A model generated the notes under the pieces. That model ran no database searches and was not told the origin of the DNA. It was given only the letters and a program-made list of their open reading frames with translations. Positions 8,175 through 16,231 of a DNA stretch of 64,000 bases are shown here, piece after piece. The position numbers and the translations under genes are program-made. Source of the DNA: CBDVBE01 sp964543525 (GTDB lineage Bacteria; Fibrobacterota; Chitinivibrionia; Chitinivibrionales; JANQEN01); assembly GCA_964543525.1 (NCBI GenBank), contig CAZIYW010000002.1, positions 56,207 through 120,206 of the forward strand, in the 5' to 3' direction. Positions within the stretch are counted from its first letter, which is position 1; every line of letters starts with the position of its first letter.

Positions 8175-9521
8175 ATGCCTGAATTTATCACGCAAGAATT
8201 AAAACAGCATATTGAGAAAAGGAAATGGTCTGATCTCAAAGAGCGCCTGGTAAATCTTCCTGCACCGGAAATTCCCGAAGTATTGTTTATGGCGGAAAAG
8301 CATGATCGTGTCTTAATATTCCGCTCGCTATCACGGCATAAGTCGGCTGAGGTATTTGCCAACCTTGAGCCTGAGCAGCAGGATGCACTGCTGCATGATC
8401 TTACAGATGTTGAAACCCGCCAGTTGCTCAGTACGCTGCCACCGGATGATCGTACCGCGCTTCTTGAGGAGTTACCGGCGCCGGTGACCCGGCGGCTGCT
8501 TGGTCTGTTAAGCTCTTCCGACCTCCAGGAAGCACGACAGCTGCTTGGGTATCCCGAAGAAAGTGTGGGACGGCTTATGACACCCGACTATGTTGAAGTA
8601 TATCCGGACTGGACTGTCGGGAAAGCGCTTGAGCATATCCGGTTCAAGGGAAAAGACAGCGAGACAATAAACATGGTATATGTTATTGATAAGGCGGGAA
8701 AACTGCTGGACGACATCAGGCTCAGGCGTATAATCTTATCAGATCCTGATAAAACACTTGAAGAGCTGATGGACAGGACCTTTGCCTCACTATCCGCTTT
8801 TGATGACCGAGAGGAAGCGGTAACCATGATGCAGCGGTACGATCTGGCGGCATTACCGGTGGTTGATTCCGACGGGGAGCTCATCGGAATAGTGACCTTT
8901 GATGATGTGATGGATGTCGCTGAAGAGGAGGCTACTGAGGATATTCATAAATCCGCATCTGTTGCCCCGTTGAAAATGAGTTATCATCGAGCCGGGGTTT
9001 TCAATCTCTATAATAAACGCGCGAGGTGGCTGGTTATTCTCGTTTTATTGAACCTTGCATCTGCTGCTGTTATAGGGATATTCGAGGAAAAACTGGCAGG
9101 GACTATAGCACTTCTCTTTTTTATACCCATCCTTATCGGCAGTGGTGGTAATGCGGGGTCACAGGCGTCAACACTGGTTATCCGGGCCCTGGTAACCGGT
9201 GATATTAAACTTGATCAGTGGTTTCAGACAATCGGTAAAGAACTACTGGTTGGATTGCTTCTTGGATTGACCTTGGGGATGCTTGGTGGTATACTGGGTT
9301 TCCTGCGGGGTGATTTTCACTGGCAACTGTCTGTTGTTGTCGGAACCTCCATGCTGTCAATTGTCGTAGTCGGAAATCTGGTCGGAATGATCCTGCCTTT
9401 TATTCTGGCAAAGGTGAATATTGATCCCGCCGTTGCCAGCGGTCCGCTTATTACAACCATTGCCGACGCCACCGGACTGTTTATTTATTTTTCAATTGCG
9501 TCGGCGATTATCGGCTGGTGA
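8175..9521 (+). CDS. mgtE: Magnesium transporter MgtE
   Basis: A 448-residue magnesium channel/transporter of the MgtE family. The order is canonical: an N-terminal superhelical domain rich in LLxxLPxDDR motifs (about 1-130), a pair of CBS domains (about 130-255) that sense cytoplasmic magnesium, a connecting helix, and five membrane helices (about 275-448). The pore motif GSGGNAGSQASTLVIRAL is present at the second membrane helix, and the GPLITTIADATG stretch near the end matches the conserved final helices. The ATG follows a GGAGAAGAG ribosome binding site at 8163-8171. The gene is single and faces the next gene. Confidence 0.94.
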   Translation: MPEFITQELKQHIEKRKWSDLKERLVNLPAPEIPEVLFMAEKHDRVLIFRSLSRHKSAEVFANLEPEQQDALLHDLTDVETRQLLSTLPPDDRTALLEELPAPVTRRLLGLLSSSDLQEARQLLGYPEESVGRLMTPDYVEVYPDWTVGKALEHIRFKGKDSETINMVYVIDKAGKLLDDIRLRRIILSDPDKTLEELMDRTFASLSAFDDREEAVTMMQRYDLAALPVVDSDGELIGIVTFDDVMDVAEEEATEDIHKSASVAPLKMSYHRAGVFNLYNKRARWLVILVLLNLASAAVIGIFEEKLAGTIALLFFIPILIGSGGNAGSQASTLVIRALVTGDIKLDQWFQTIGKELLVGLLLGLTLGMLGGILGFLRGDFHWQLSVVVGTSMLSIVVVGNLVGMILPFILAKVNIDPAVASGPLITTIADATGLFIYFSIASAIIGW

Positions 9522-9526
9522 TGATT

Positions 9527-10957
9527 TTAGTTTTTATGTACTGTCAACGAGTGGGTAATGATTTTTTTATCCGGAATTCGTGCAGGTATCTCATTGGTAA
9601 TACAAACATTCCCCTTAATGACTACCCTTTTGCCGAATTGAACGTTGCCCTCCACCCGTAAGGATGAGCATTCTATGAGAGACGGCGGTTGCGGATAGAA
9701 ATTCTTTTTAAGTTGCCTGTATGTCTTATAGAATCTCGGATCCAGATTAATGGTGATCGGTGGGAGTTTCCGCTCGGGGTTGGGAAAAATACAAAAGGTT
9801 TTTCGATCAAGGATATAGCAGTCGGACCAGAGTGCAAGCAGATCGTTGGTGTTTTTAACGGGGATGAATCTCTCTTTAGGAATGATTACCGCCTCGGAAT
9901 TTTTAAAGTGCTCTATTAAGGCACCCATTGCCGTTTCCAGTTGAACTACTTTTGGCGTCGTCTCATCATTCGGATCAAGCGTTTTTTCGTTTGCAATCAA
10001 CGGCAGGTTGATTATGTTTTTATTCTTTCTTAACAATTGGTTCAGGTGTACGAGGTTGACCCAGATGGTGTTCGAGTTGAAATAACGGTGTAAGGTAATA
10101 TTTTCAAATGCAGGTATATCATCTTTGTGCACCTGTGCGCGCTCACGCAGAAGTATTTGCCCGTTCTTTCTACATGCTAAATGCCCGCCTTTTTTATCCA
10201 TTTCTGTTCTTTTTATTATTTCCATCATAAAAGGGAAATCGTTTTGGGCGAAATAACCCAGGAGCCGTGGATCCAATGTGGCGCCCAGATTGTCAATGTT
10301 GGAAATGAATAAGTACTTAATGTTCCTTTTTAGAAGGGTATTCATGATATCCGAGGTGATCAACGCCAGATAGATGTCACCGTGACCCGGCGGATTCCAT
10401 TCAAGCTTTCGGTTTTTATTGTAGCGTGCAGGTTTATTGAAATCCTCAGGTTTTTTGTCTTTGTCCCGAAGAATTTTAGGGTATTTATGTTGCATGAACG
10501 TAAAAGGTAAGAATTCCGGATAGTGTTTTTTCAGATATTTCTTCGTTTCATTTTCGGTATTGAAGCTATTCATCAGATAGAGAGGGATATGCTGGTGATA
10601 TTTTTTATTTATCAGCTTAATCTGGCGGATGGCGATATCCAGGAAGGTAAGTTTTTTATCGACGGGGATAAGACATTTCGGTCCGTCAAGGCCCATACTG
10701 GTTCCCAGTCCACCGTTTAATTTAAAGACGGCGGTCTGCGCAAGAACATCATTTCCATAGTCAGTATATGCTGAGAGATCTTCGAGCCTCTTCAGTCTGT
10801 TTTCTTTTAACGGCAATATTTCAGATTCACGAATAAATTCGTTCTTTCCACTTAAAAGCTGACGGTAATATTTTTCAAAGACTCTGATAACAAGAGGATT
10901 AATCCCCGCATTTTTCATTTTGCGTCTAAAAAGTTCAATATGATTGGTTGATTCCAT
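9527..10957 (-). CDS. UTP--glucose-1-phosphate uridylyltransferase, eukaryotic-type (UDPGP family)
   Basis: Makes UDP-glucose from UTP and glucose 1-phosphate. The 476-residue protein belongs to the UDPGP family (eukaryotic UGP2 type), not the GalU family common in bacteria. The nucleotide-binding loop LNGGLGTSMGLDGPK is at 80-94. Other family landmarks are a lysine-rich HKYPKI stretch, PPGHGDIYLAL, and SNIDNLGA, which contributes to sugar-nucleotide binding. The C terminus (about 420-476) has the short parallel beta-helix typical of this family. It ends five bases from mgtE and starts 12 bases after the Na/Ca exchanger gene, so those two - strand genes likely share a transcript. Confidence 0.9.
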   Translation of the reverse strand: MESTNHIELFRRKMKNAGINPLVIRVFEKYYRQLLSGKNEFIRESEILPLKENRLKRLEDLSAYTDYGNDVLAQTAVFKLNGGLGTSMGLDGPKCLIPVDKKLTFLDIAIRQIKLINKKYHQHIPLYLMNSFNTENETKKYLKKHYPEFLPFTFMQHKYPKILRDKDKKPEDFNKPARYNKNRKLEWNPPGHGDIYLALITSDIMNTLLKRNIKYLFISNIDNLGATLDPRLLGYFAQNDFPFMMEIIKRTEMDKKGGHLACRKNGQILLRERAQVHKDDIPAFENITLHRYFNSNTIWVNLVHLNQLLRKNKNIINLPLIANEKTLDPNDETTPKVVQLETAMGALIEHFKNSEAVIIPKERFIPVKNTNDLLALWSDCYILDRKTFCIFPNPERKLPPITINLDPRFYKTYRQLKKNFYPQPPSLIECSSLRVEGNVQFGKRVVIKGNVCITNEIPARIPDKKIITHSLTVHKN

Positions 10958-10969
10958 ATTTTCACCCTC

Positions 10970-11995
10970 TTAATAATTGATTGGAAATTTCATAACGAAC
11001 AAGGCAAGATACAAATAGATGGCATAAATGGCAAGGAGTATCGCTCCTTTGACACGGTTTAGTGAATAATTGATACGGAGCATTAACAGCATGGTACCGA
11101 CAACGACAAACATGGCAGGAAACATGAACCAGGTCTCTTTTAGCCCGAGAACCAGGGGATTTGCTATGGCTGATGCACCGGCTACCCAGCAGATATTCAT
11201 GATATCCGCACCGATAATATTACCTACGGCAATGGCGCCGTGCCTTTTCCGGGCGGCGATCACGCAGGTTGCAACTTCCGGAATGGAGGTGCCGAAGGCG
11301 ACAATGGTTAAGGCAATAATTGATTCGGGTATGTGAAAGGCGTAGGCTATGGATGTTGCCGATACGACAATAAGTTTACTAGAAAGAATTATCCCGGATA
11401 AACTTATGATAAAGAACATCGAAAGCTTCACTGTAGAAGATGGCTCACGCTGCAGTAATTCTTCTTCAATATCACCCTGCAGCTTTCCCTGTTTATGCTG
11501 CCGGTATAACAGGATGATATATCCGATGAAAAGACTGACAAGAACGATTCCCTCCCATCTGTTCAATGTATTGTCAAACAGTACGAACAGGAAGGAGATA
11601 CACTCGATTCCCAGCAAGAAAATGCCGGATGTTTTAAATATCCTCCTTGAGATGACGATAGGTGAAGCTGCCGCCAGCCCCGCTAGCGCGAGTGCCAGTC
11701 CGTCGTCACAGATTACCGAACCGATTGCATTTCCCAGCGCCATCTCCGGTTGGCCGCTCAGCGCGGACATGAGTGATACCGCCAGTTCCGGGGCAGTCGT
11801 GGCAAACGATACGAGTACTATACCGATAACCAGCTTGGGTACTTTAAATTTGGCAGCGATTTCCACGGATGAATCAACAAACAGATCGGCGCATTTGGCA
11901 AGAATGATAAATGCAAGAACAAGCGCTGTGAAGGAAAACGCCAAATTCGTTTCTATAAGGCTAATCAGTGCGTAGTACAGGTTTACTAACACCAT
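10970..11995 (-). CDS. Na+/Ca2+ exchanger family membrane protein (YrbG-like)
   Basis: A 341-residue integral membrane protein with about ten predicted helices in two homologous halves. Each half carries the alpha-repeat motif of the CaCA superfamily: FATTAPELAVS near residues 64-74 and FGTSIPEVATC near 232-242. The acidic residues in these motifs coordinate calcium. The short cytoplasmic loop (RQHKQGKLQGDIEEELLQRE) separates the halves as in bacterial YrbG/CaxA proteins. Export of calcium in exchange for sodium is the expected role. The ribosome binding site is weak. It lies just upstream of the UDP-glucose pyrophosphorylase gene on the same strand. Confidence 0.88.
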   Translation of the reverse strand: MVLVNLYYALISLIETNLAFSFTALVLAFIILAKCADLFVDSSVEIAAKFKVPKLVIGIVLVSFATTAPELAVSLMSALSGQPEMALGNAIGSVICDDGLALALAGLAAASPIVISRRIFKTSGIFLLGIECISFLFVLFDNTLNRWEGIVLVSLFIGYIILLYRQHKQGKLQGDIEEELLQREPSSTVKLSMFFIISLSGIILSSKLIVVSATSIAYAFHIPESIIALTIVAFGTSIPEVATCVIAARKRHGAIAVGNIIGADIMNICWVAGASAIANPLVLGLKETWFMFPAMFVVVGTMLLMLRINYSLNRVKGAILLAIYAIYLYLALFVMKFPINY

Positions 11996-12325
11996 GGCTG
12001 ACCGCAGTTAAGATTAAAATATCAATGCATGCAAAAGTGTAATTATCGACATAAAATATGTTATGGCATGGGAAGTACTCGGAAAAGGTGATTCCGGAAT
12101 TTTAACAGCAAAAAAATAGGTGGTGTACCGGCAGAAAATATTTCCGCATTAACAATCTTACAGTTTACCAATTCTCTATTTTTAACCTTAAATATGCTAA
12201 CAGAATACGGGCATCTGTTAAATTGGCTGTACCATGAACCGAAAAAAAAAGTATCTTTGTATCGGGGAATTATATAATTGTAACAGGAAAGTACGTTAAC
12301 ATTAAAAAATTACAGGGAAAGAGAC
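11996..12325. other. Intergenic region upstream of tyrS
   Basis: A 330-base AT-rich gap between divergently transcribed genes, so it should hold promoters for both. I see no open reading frame worth calling and no strong hairpin. A short stretch at 12118-12132 loosely resembles a T-box core but lacks the surrounding structure. The ribosome binding site of tyrS (AGGGAAAG) lies at the right end. Confidence 0.5.
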
Positions 12326-13618
12326 ATGGATTTCATAGAAGAACTGAAATGGCGCGGCATGCTGCATGATATTATGCCCGGGACTAAGGAGCTGCTTGCA
12401 CGTGAAAAGGTCACTGCATATTTAGGTATAGATCCGACTGCTGATTCCCTGGGTATAGGTCATCTGGTCGGAATTATGATGCTGAAGCATTTTCAGATAG
12501 CAGGTCATAAACCCATTGCCCTGGTTGGCGGGGCCACCGGCATGATCGGAGATCCATCGGGAAAGTCGAAAGAACGGAATCTGCTGGATGAGGAGACATT
12601 GAGGCATAACGAGGCCTGCATTAAAAGGCAACTGGCCAAATTTCTGGATTTTCAATCCGCAGAGAAGAATTGTGCGGAACTGGTCAATAATTATGACTGG
12701 ATGAAGGAATACAGTTTCCTTGATTTTATCAGAAAGATTGGTAAATATATTACTGTCAATTATATGATGGCCAAGGATTCGGTTAAAAAAAGGTTGTCTG
12801 CCGAATCAACCGAAGGGATGTCTTTCACCGAATTTACGTATCAGCTTGTTCAGGCGACTGATTTTCTGCATTTATACCGTACAAAAAAGTGTAAACTGCA
12901 GATGGGCGGTTCAGACCAGTGGGGTAATATCACAACGGGTACGGAATTGATCCGGCGTATTGACGGTGGCGAAGCGTTTGCACTCACCTGTCCCTTGATA
13001 ACTAAAGCGGACGGTACCAAGTTCGGTAAAACGGAGAGCGGGAATGTCTGGTTATCACCGGAGAGGACCTCACCCTATAAATTTTACCAGTTCTGGTTGA
13101 ATTGTTCCGACGAAGATACGGAGAAATTTATAAAGATATTTACTCTTTTTTCAAAAGAGGAGATTGAAGCGGCAATTGAACAGCATCGCAGGGAGCCGCA
13201 TCTGCGAAATCTTCAAAAGATGCTTGCAAAGGATGTTACGATTCGTGTCCATTCAGAAACAGATTGCCGGTCTGCTGTCGAGGCGTCAGAGATTTTATTC
13301 GGGAAGGGAACCACGACTACTCTCCGTAAACTTCCGGAGAAGGATTTTCTTGATATTTTCGAAGGGGTGCCGCGTTTTACCGTGAAAAAGGAGGAACTTG
13401 AGGCCGGGATTAATATCGTTGACCTTCTTTCTGAACATACCGGGGTTTTTAACTCAAAAGGTGAAGTCCGCAGGATGATTCAGAATAATGGATTAAGTGT
13501 AAATAAAACGAAAGTAACTTCCGCAGATGAAAGCCTTACCGCCGAAAATCTCCTTAATAACCGGTATATTCTTATACAGAAGGGTAAGAAAAATTATGTA
13601 ATTCTTGAGGCGGATTAG
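12326..13618 (+). CDS. tyrS: Tyrosyl-tRNA synthetase
   Basis: Charges tRNA(Tyr). This is the class I bacterial TyrRS form (TyrS rather than TyrZ) at 430 residues. The HIGH-like motif is GIGH at residues 43-46, the tyrosine-binding QMGGSDQWGNI is intact, and the KMSKS-like motif is KFGKT in the stretch GTKFGKTESGN. A C-terminal S4 RNA-binding domain covers about the last 70 residues. The stop overlaps the convergent downstream gene by three bases. Confidence 0.96.
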   Translation: MDFIEELKWRGMLHDIMPGTKELLAREKVTAYLGIDPTADSLGIGHLVGIMMLKHFQIAGHKPIALVGGATGMIGDPSGKSKERNLLDEETLRHNEACIKRQLAKFLDFQSAEKNCAELVNNYDWMKEYSFLDFIRKIGKYITVNYMMAKDSVKKRLSAESTEGMSFTEFTYQLVQATDFLHLYRTKKCKLQMGGSDQWGNITTGTELIRRIDGGEAFALTCPLITKADGTKFGKTESGNVWLSPERTSPYKFYQFWLNCSDEDTEKFIKIFTLFSKEEIEAAIEQHRREPHLRNLQKMLAKDVTIRVHSETDCRSAVEASEILFGKGTTTTLRKLPEKDFLDIFEGVPRFTVKKEELEAGINIVDLLSEHTGVFNSKGEVRRMIQNNGLSVNKTKVTSADESLTAENLLNNRYILIQKGKKNYVILEAD

Positions 13619-13938
13619 TTTTTTTTGTGTTTTTCGCGTTCATAATGCAATATGGGGTCGCATTTACCGGGAAATTTCTCAGTAACCTTGTCAAGGCACC
13701 CTGAGGGCCCGAGCTTGTCGCATTTTTTGCAGACATTTTTGAACCATTCATCGGTTATACCCGCAGGTTTATTGCCACTTTTAGGGCTGTTGCCGAGAGA
13801 ATCGAGTTTTTTTACCACTCCTTCAGCCATTTTCGCAAAGTGCTGTACCTGTTGGGGAGGAAGTTGTCGCGCAATTATCTGCAGGTATATCTGCAGCGCC
13901 TCATTAATCAAAGTTTTTTCTTCGGATGTAAGAGCCAT
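13615..13938 (-). CDS. Small protein with four conserved-looking cysteines, unknown function
   Basis: Not recognised. The 107-residue product has a helical N-terminal half and a C-terminal segment with Cys70, Cys73, Cys81 and Cys93. The CxxC and the two further cysteines are spaced as in small metal-binding or iron-sulfur modules. No signal peptide is present, so it should be cytoplasmic. The ribosome binding site is good (AAGGAA on the - strand just upstream of 13938). It is convergent with tyrS, with a three-base overlap. Metal binding is inferred from cysteine spacing only. Confidence 0.7.
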   Translation of the reverse strand: MALTSEEKTLINEALQIYLQIIARQLPPQQVQHFAKMAEGVVKKLDSLGNSPKSGNKPAGITDEWFKNVCKKCDKLGPSGCLDKVTEKFPGKCDPILHYEREKHKKN

Positions 13939-14097
13939 GATTTCCTTCCTTGTTAATTTTTAAAAATAATGGTATTATAAAATAATACATTTTTTTACGA
14001 ATGTAAGAGGAGTAATATCTGGCATTTTGAAAGTGTTTGATACTATCTTTTAATGTTCATCAATTTTAAATAAGTTCACATTAAAGAAAAAACTATA

Positions 14098-14568
14098 ATG
14101 ATACGTGTCGTATTTGTGTGCACCGGGAATATCTGTCGTAGCCCCATGGCGGAAGCTGTTCTTCGCCATGAATGGAAACGGCGGAAAAAAGATGGATTGT
14201 ATGTGTCCTCCATGGGCATTCATGGCCTCGATAACCAGGAAGCTTCAAAATATGCGCAGGAAATATGTAATGAACATGGTATTGATTTATCTGAGCACCG
14301 TTCGCGTAAGCTGATAATTCCGGAACTTGAAGAGGCCGACCTTATACTTTCCATGGAAAAAGTACAGAAAGAGTTTATTCATCTGTTTTTTCCGAGATTT
14401 TCCGATAAAAATTTTCTCCTTGGAGCCTGGCCCGGAAAAGCTACAAAGAAGAGTAATATAAAGGACCCAATCGGCGGCAGCGAGAAATTTTACCGACAAA
14501 CCTTTGATATCATTGAAGGACATATTAAACGTATTATACCGGCCATTGAAGAAATGTATTGTCGTTAA
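14098..14568 (+). CDS. Low-molecular-weight protein-tyrosine-phosphatase family protein
   Basis: A 156-residue LMW-PTP. The P-loop CTGNICRS starts at Cys8, the nucleophile, with Arg14 binding phosphate. The general acid Asp123 lies in KDPIGG, the DP motif of the family. It probably removes phosphate from tyrosine (or arginine) on proteins in the cytoplasm; no cognate kinase is nearby. There is no clear ribosome binding site before the ATG at 14098. The 3' end overlaps the convergent SDR gene by 35 bases, an unusually long coding overlap. Confidence 0.9.
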   Translation: MIRVVFVCTGNICRSPMAEAVLRHEWKRRKKDGLYVSSMGIHGLDNQEASKYAQEICNEHGIDLSEHRSRKLIIPELEEADLILSMEKVQKEFIHLFFPRFSDKNFLLGAWPGKATKKSNIKDPIGGSEKFYRQTFDIIEGHIKRIIPAIEEMYCR

Positions 14569-15271
14569 TCAAATGATGCCCATTGTCAACCGATAGAATC
14601 TGTCCGGTTATACTGTTGTTTTCCACAAGGAAAGAGTACGCCTGTTGTATTGCTTTCGTATCTCCTGTTTTACGCAATGGGAGAGTGCTCTTTAACCTAT
14701 TGAAATGAGAGCGGTCGGCATGTATCGGTGGGAGAATCGCGCCGGGGGCTATCGCATTTACCCGTATGCCGGGTGCGTAGAGAAATGCCATCTGACAGGT
14801 TAATTCTGTAAGGATTCTTTTCGAGAGCCGGTAGTTCTGAAATTTTTTATTTAGCGAGATGTCCGCATCGGTAATATTGATTATCCAGCCCTTGCCGACC
14901 TTCTGTGAGAATCGGCGGGCAATCAGGAGTGGTGCCACGGCATTTATCGCCATAAGATTTCTCAGATGATTGAGGTTGTCAAGATTTCCTTCGGTAAACT
15001 GTGAAGCATTATTCACCAGTCCTGTGAGCGCGGCCGGAAAATCGGAACAGGTATCGATAAGTGATTCAGGTTTTTCTGCAAGGTCAGCCTGCAGAAAATA
15101 GATCCGGTCACTGAAGCGCGGATGTTTGGTGAGCCAACTTTTTAACGGAGCCGCCGATGTCCGGTAATGAGCGATAACGGAAAATCCCATATCGAGGCTT
15201 TGTTTTGTTAAAGCCAGGCCCAACCGCTTTGTGGCCCCTGTAATTAAAACCGCTTTTTTTTTCTGTCCCAT
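14534..15271 (-). CDS. Pteridine reductase-like SDR oxidoreductase (FolM/PTR1 type)
   Basis: A 245-residue short-chain dehydrogenase/reductase. The cofactor motif is TGATKRLG at residues 11-18. The Arg inside it (TGxxxRxG instead of TGxxxGxG) is the hallmark of pteridine reductases and FolM-like dihydromonapterin reductases. The catalytic Tyr147 and Lys151 are in NYRLSK. The position usually held by the SDR serine carries INITDAD, the acidic version seen in pteridine reductases. NADPH-dependent reduction of a pterin or dihydrofolate is therefore likely, but the exact substrate cannot be read from sequence. It overlaps the phosphatase gene tail to tail. Confidence 0.8.
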   Translation of the reverse strand: MGQKKKAVLITGATKRLGLALTKQSLDMGFSVIAHYRTSAAPLKSWLTKHPRFSDRIYFLQADLAEKPESLIDTCSDFPAALTGLVNNASQFTEGNLDNLNHLRNLMAINAVAPLLIARRFSQKVGKGWIINITDADISLNKKFQNYRLSKRILTELTCQMAFLYAPGIRVNAIAPGAILPPIHADRSHFNRLKSTLPLRKTGDTKAIQQAYSFLVENNSITGQILSVDNGHHLINDNTFLQWPV

Positions 15272-15330
15272 TACCGGTATACAATTCGTTTATGGTATTT
15301 TAAAAGCAAACACTTTTTTCAGGATACAGT

Positions 15331-15933
15331 ATGGCTATCAATATAATTCAATGCTTCCTTAATACAGAAAACACAATTACTGTTTTGGGCAGTTCGCTTG
15401 CAGCATACATCCGCAGGCAGAATATGAGCCACTTATGGAGCGAGCGCGAAAAGGGTGTTGTCGATACCGTCGTTATCCATTTCATCAGTGCGGCAGATAC
15501 CCGACCTGAAACCCCGTACCATCTTGAATCGATTCTGGCTATTTTCTGTACCTATGGCGTTAGCAGCCATTATCTGGTTGATCGCGAGGGAGTAGTGAGA
15601 CAACTGGTTCCTGAAGATAAAAAGGCCTGGCATTGCGGAGGGAGCATTATGCCGGAGCCTGACTCACGACAGGGGGTGAATGAATTTTCCATTGGTATTG
15701 AGCTTGTTGCACAGGTGGATTCGGGTTATACCGATGCACAGTATGATTCTCTTGCATCCCTGTGTTGTGATATTGAGACGCGATGGAATATTTTTTCCTA
15801 TGTTGGCCATGAGGATATTGCAGGAAGTCGGGCAGTCGCATTAGGGTTACGGAGCGATGTTAAGCCGGACCCCGGACCGTTATTTAACTGGAAACATTTT
15901 TATGCTTTAAAGAACAATTTACCGATATCCTGA
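15331..15933 (+). CDS. N-acetylmuramoyl-L-alanine amidase, amidase_2 (AmpD-like)
   Basis: A 200-residue amidase_2/PGRP-fold enzyme that cuts the bond between N-acetylmuramic acid and the stem peptide. Zinc ligands are seen as His50 (VVIHFIS) and His160 (VGHEDIA), with the KPDPGPLF motif at 178-185 supplying the catalytic Lys and third ligand position. The segment HYLVDREGVVRQLVPEDKKAWH is the family core. The first 45 residues are not typical; no signal peptide is evident, so it may act in the cytoplasm on recycled muropeptides as AmpD does. It stands alone between a divergent gene and a 300-base gap. Confidence 0.88.
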   Translation: MAINIIQCFLNTENTITVLGSSLAAYIRRQNMSHLWSEREKGVVDTVVIHFISAADTRPETPYHLESILAIFCTYGVSSHYLVDREGVVRQLVPEDKKAWHCGGSIMPEPDSRQGVNEFSIGIELVAQVDSGYTDAQYDSLASLCCDIETRWNIFSYVGHEDIAGSRAVALGLRSDVKPDPGPLFNWKHFYALKNNLPIS

Positions 15934-16231
15934 CTTTTAGTATAAAAAAAATAAGATAATCGTATAAAGTTTTTGGATATCTCATAGAATCATCAAATAT
16001 ATTAGGTGAAGTGGCAGGCATTCAGAAATGGTCAGTTTGTATGCATGTCATCACGTAGTGTCAATCTTTGTGCCATCTGTATTATTCGTTAACAGATTAA
16101 AATTACTATCACTTGCAACGGCCGAAAAAAATAACCATTTTATATAGACCATTCATATTTAATAAAAAACTTTGATAGCTGTGTAAAGAGAGATGTGTTC
16201 AACTGGTGAAATGAAAACGGGAGGAACTATG
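15934..16231. other. Intergenic region upstream of the TPR gene
   Basis: About 300 AT-rich bases. I see no open reading frame or hairpin of note. The right end holds the GGGAGG ribosome binding site at 16219-16224 of the TPR gene. Confidence 0.5.

Noticed and set aside
11349..11975. 208-codon open frame opposite the Na/Ca exchanger
   Set aside because: Mirror of a membrane-protein coding frame, serine/threonine rich, without family motifs.
12118..12132. AGGTGGTGTACCGGC upstream of tyrS, close to the T-box core
   Set aside because: It departs from the consensus, lies nearly 200 bases from the start, and no stem I, specifier loop or terminator is visible around it.
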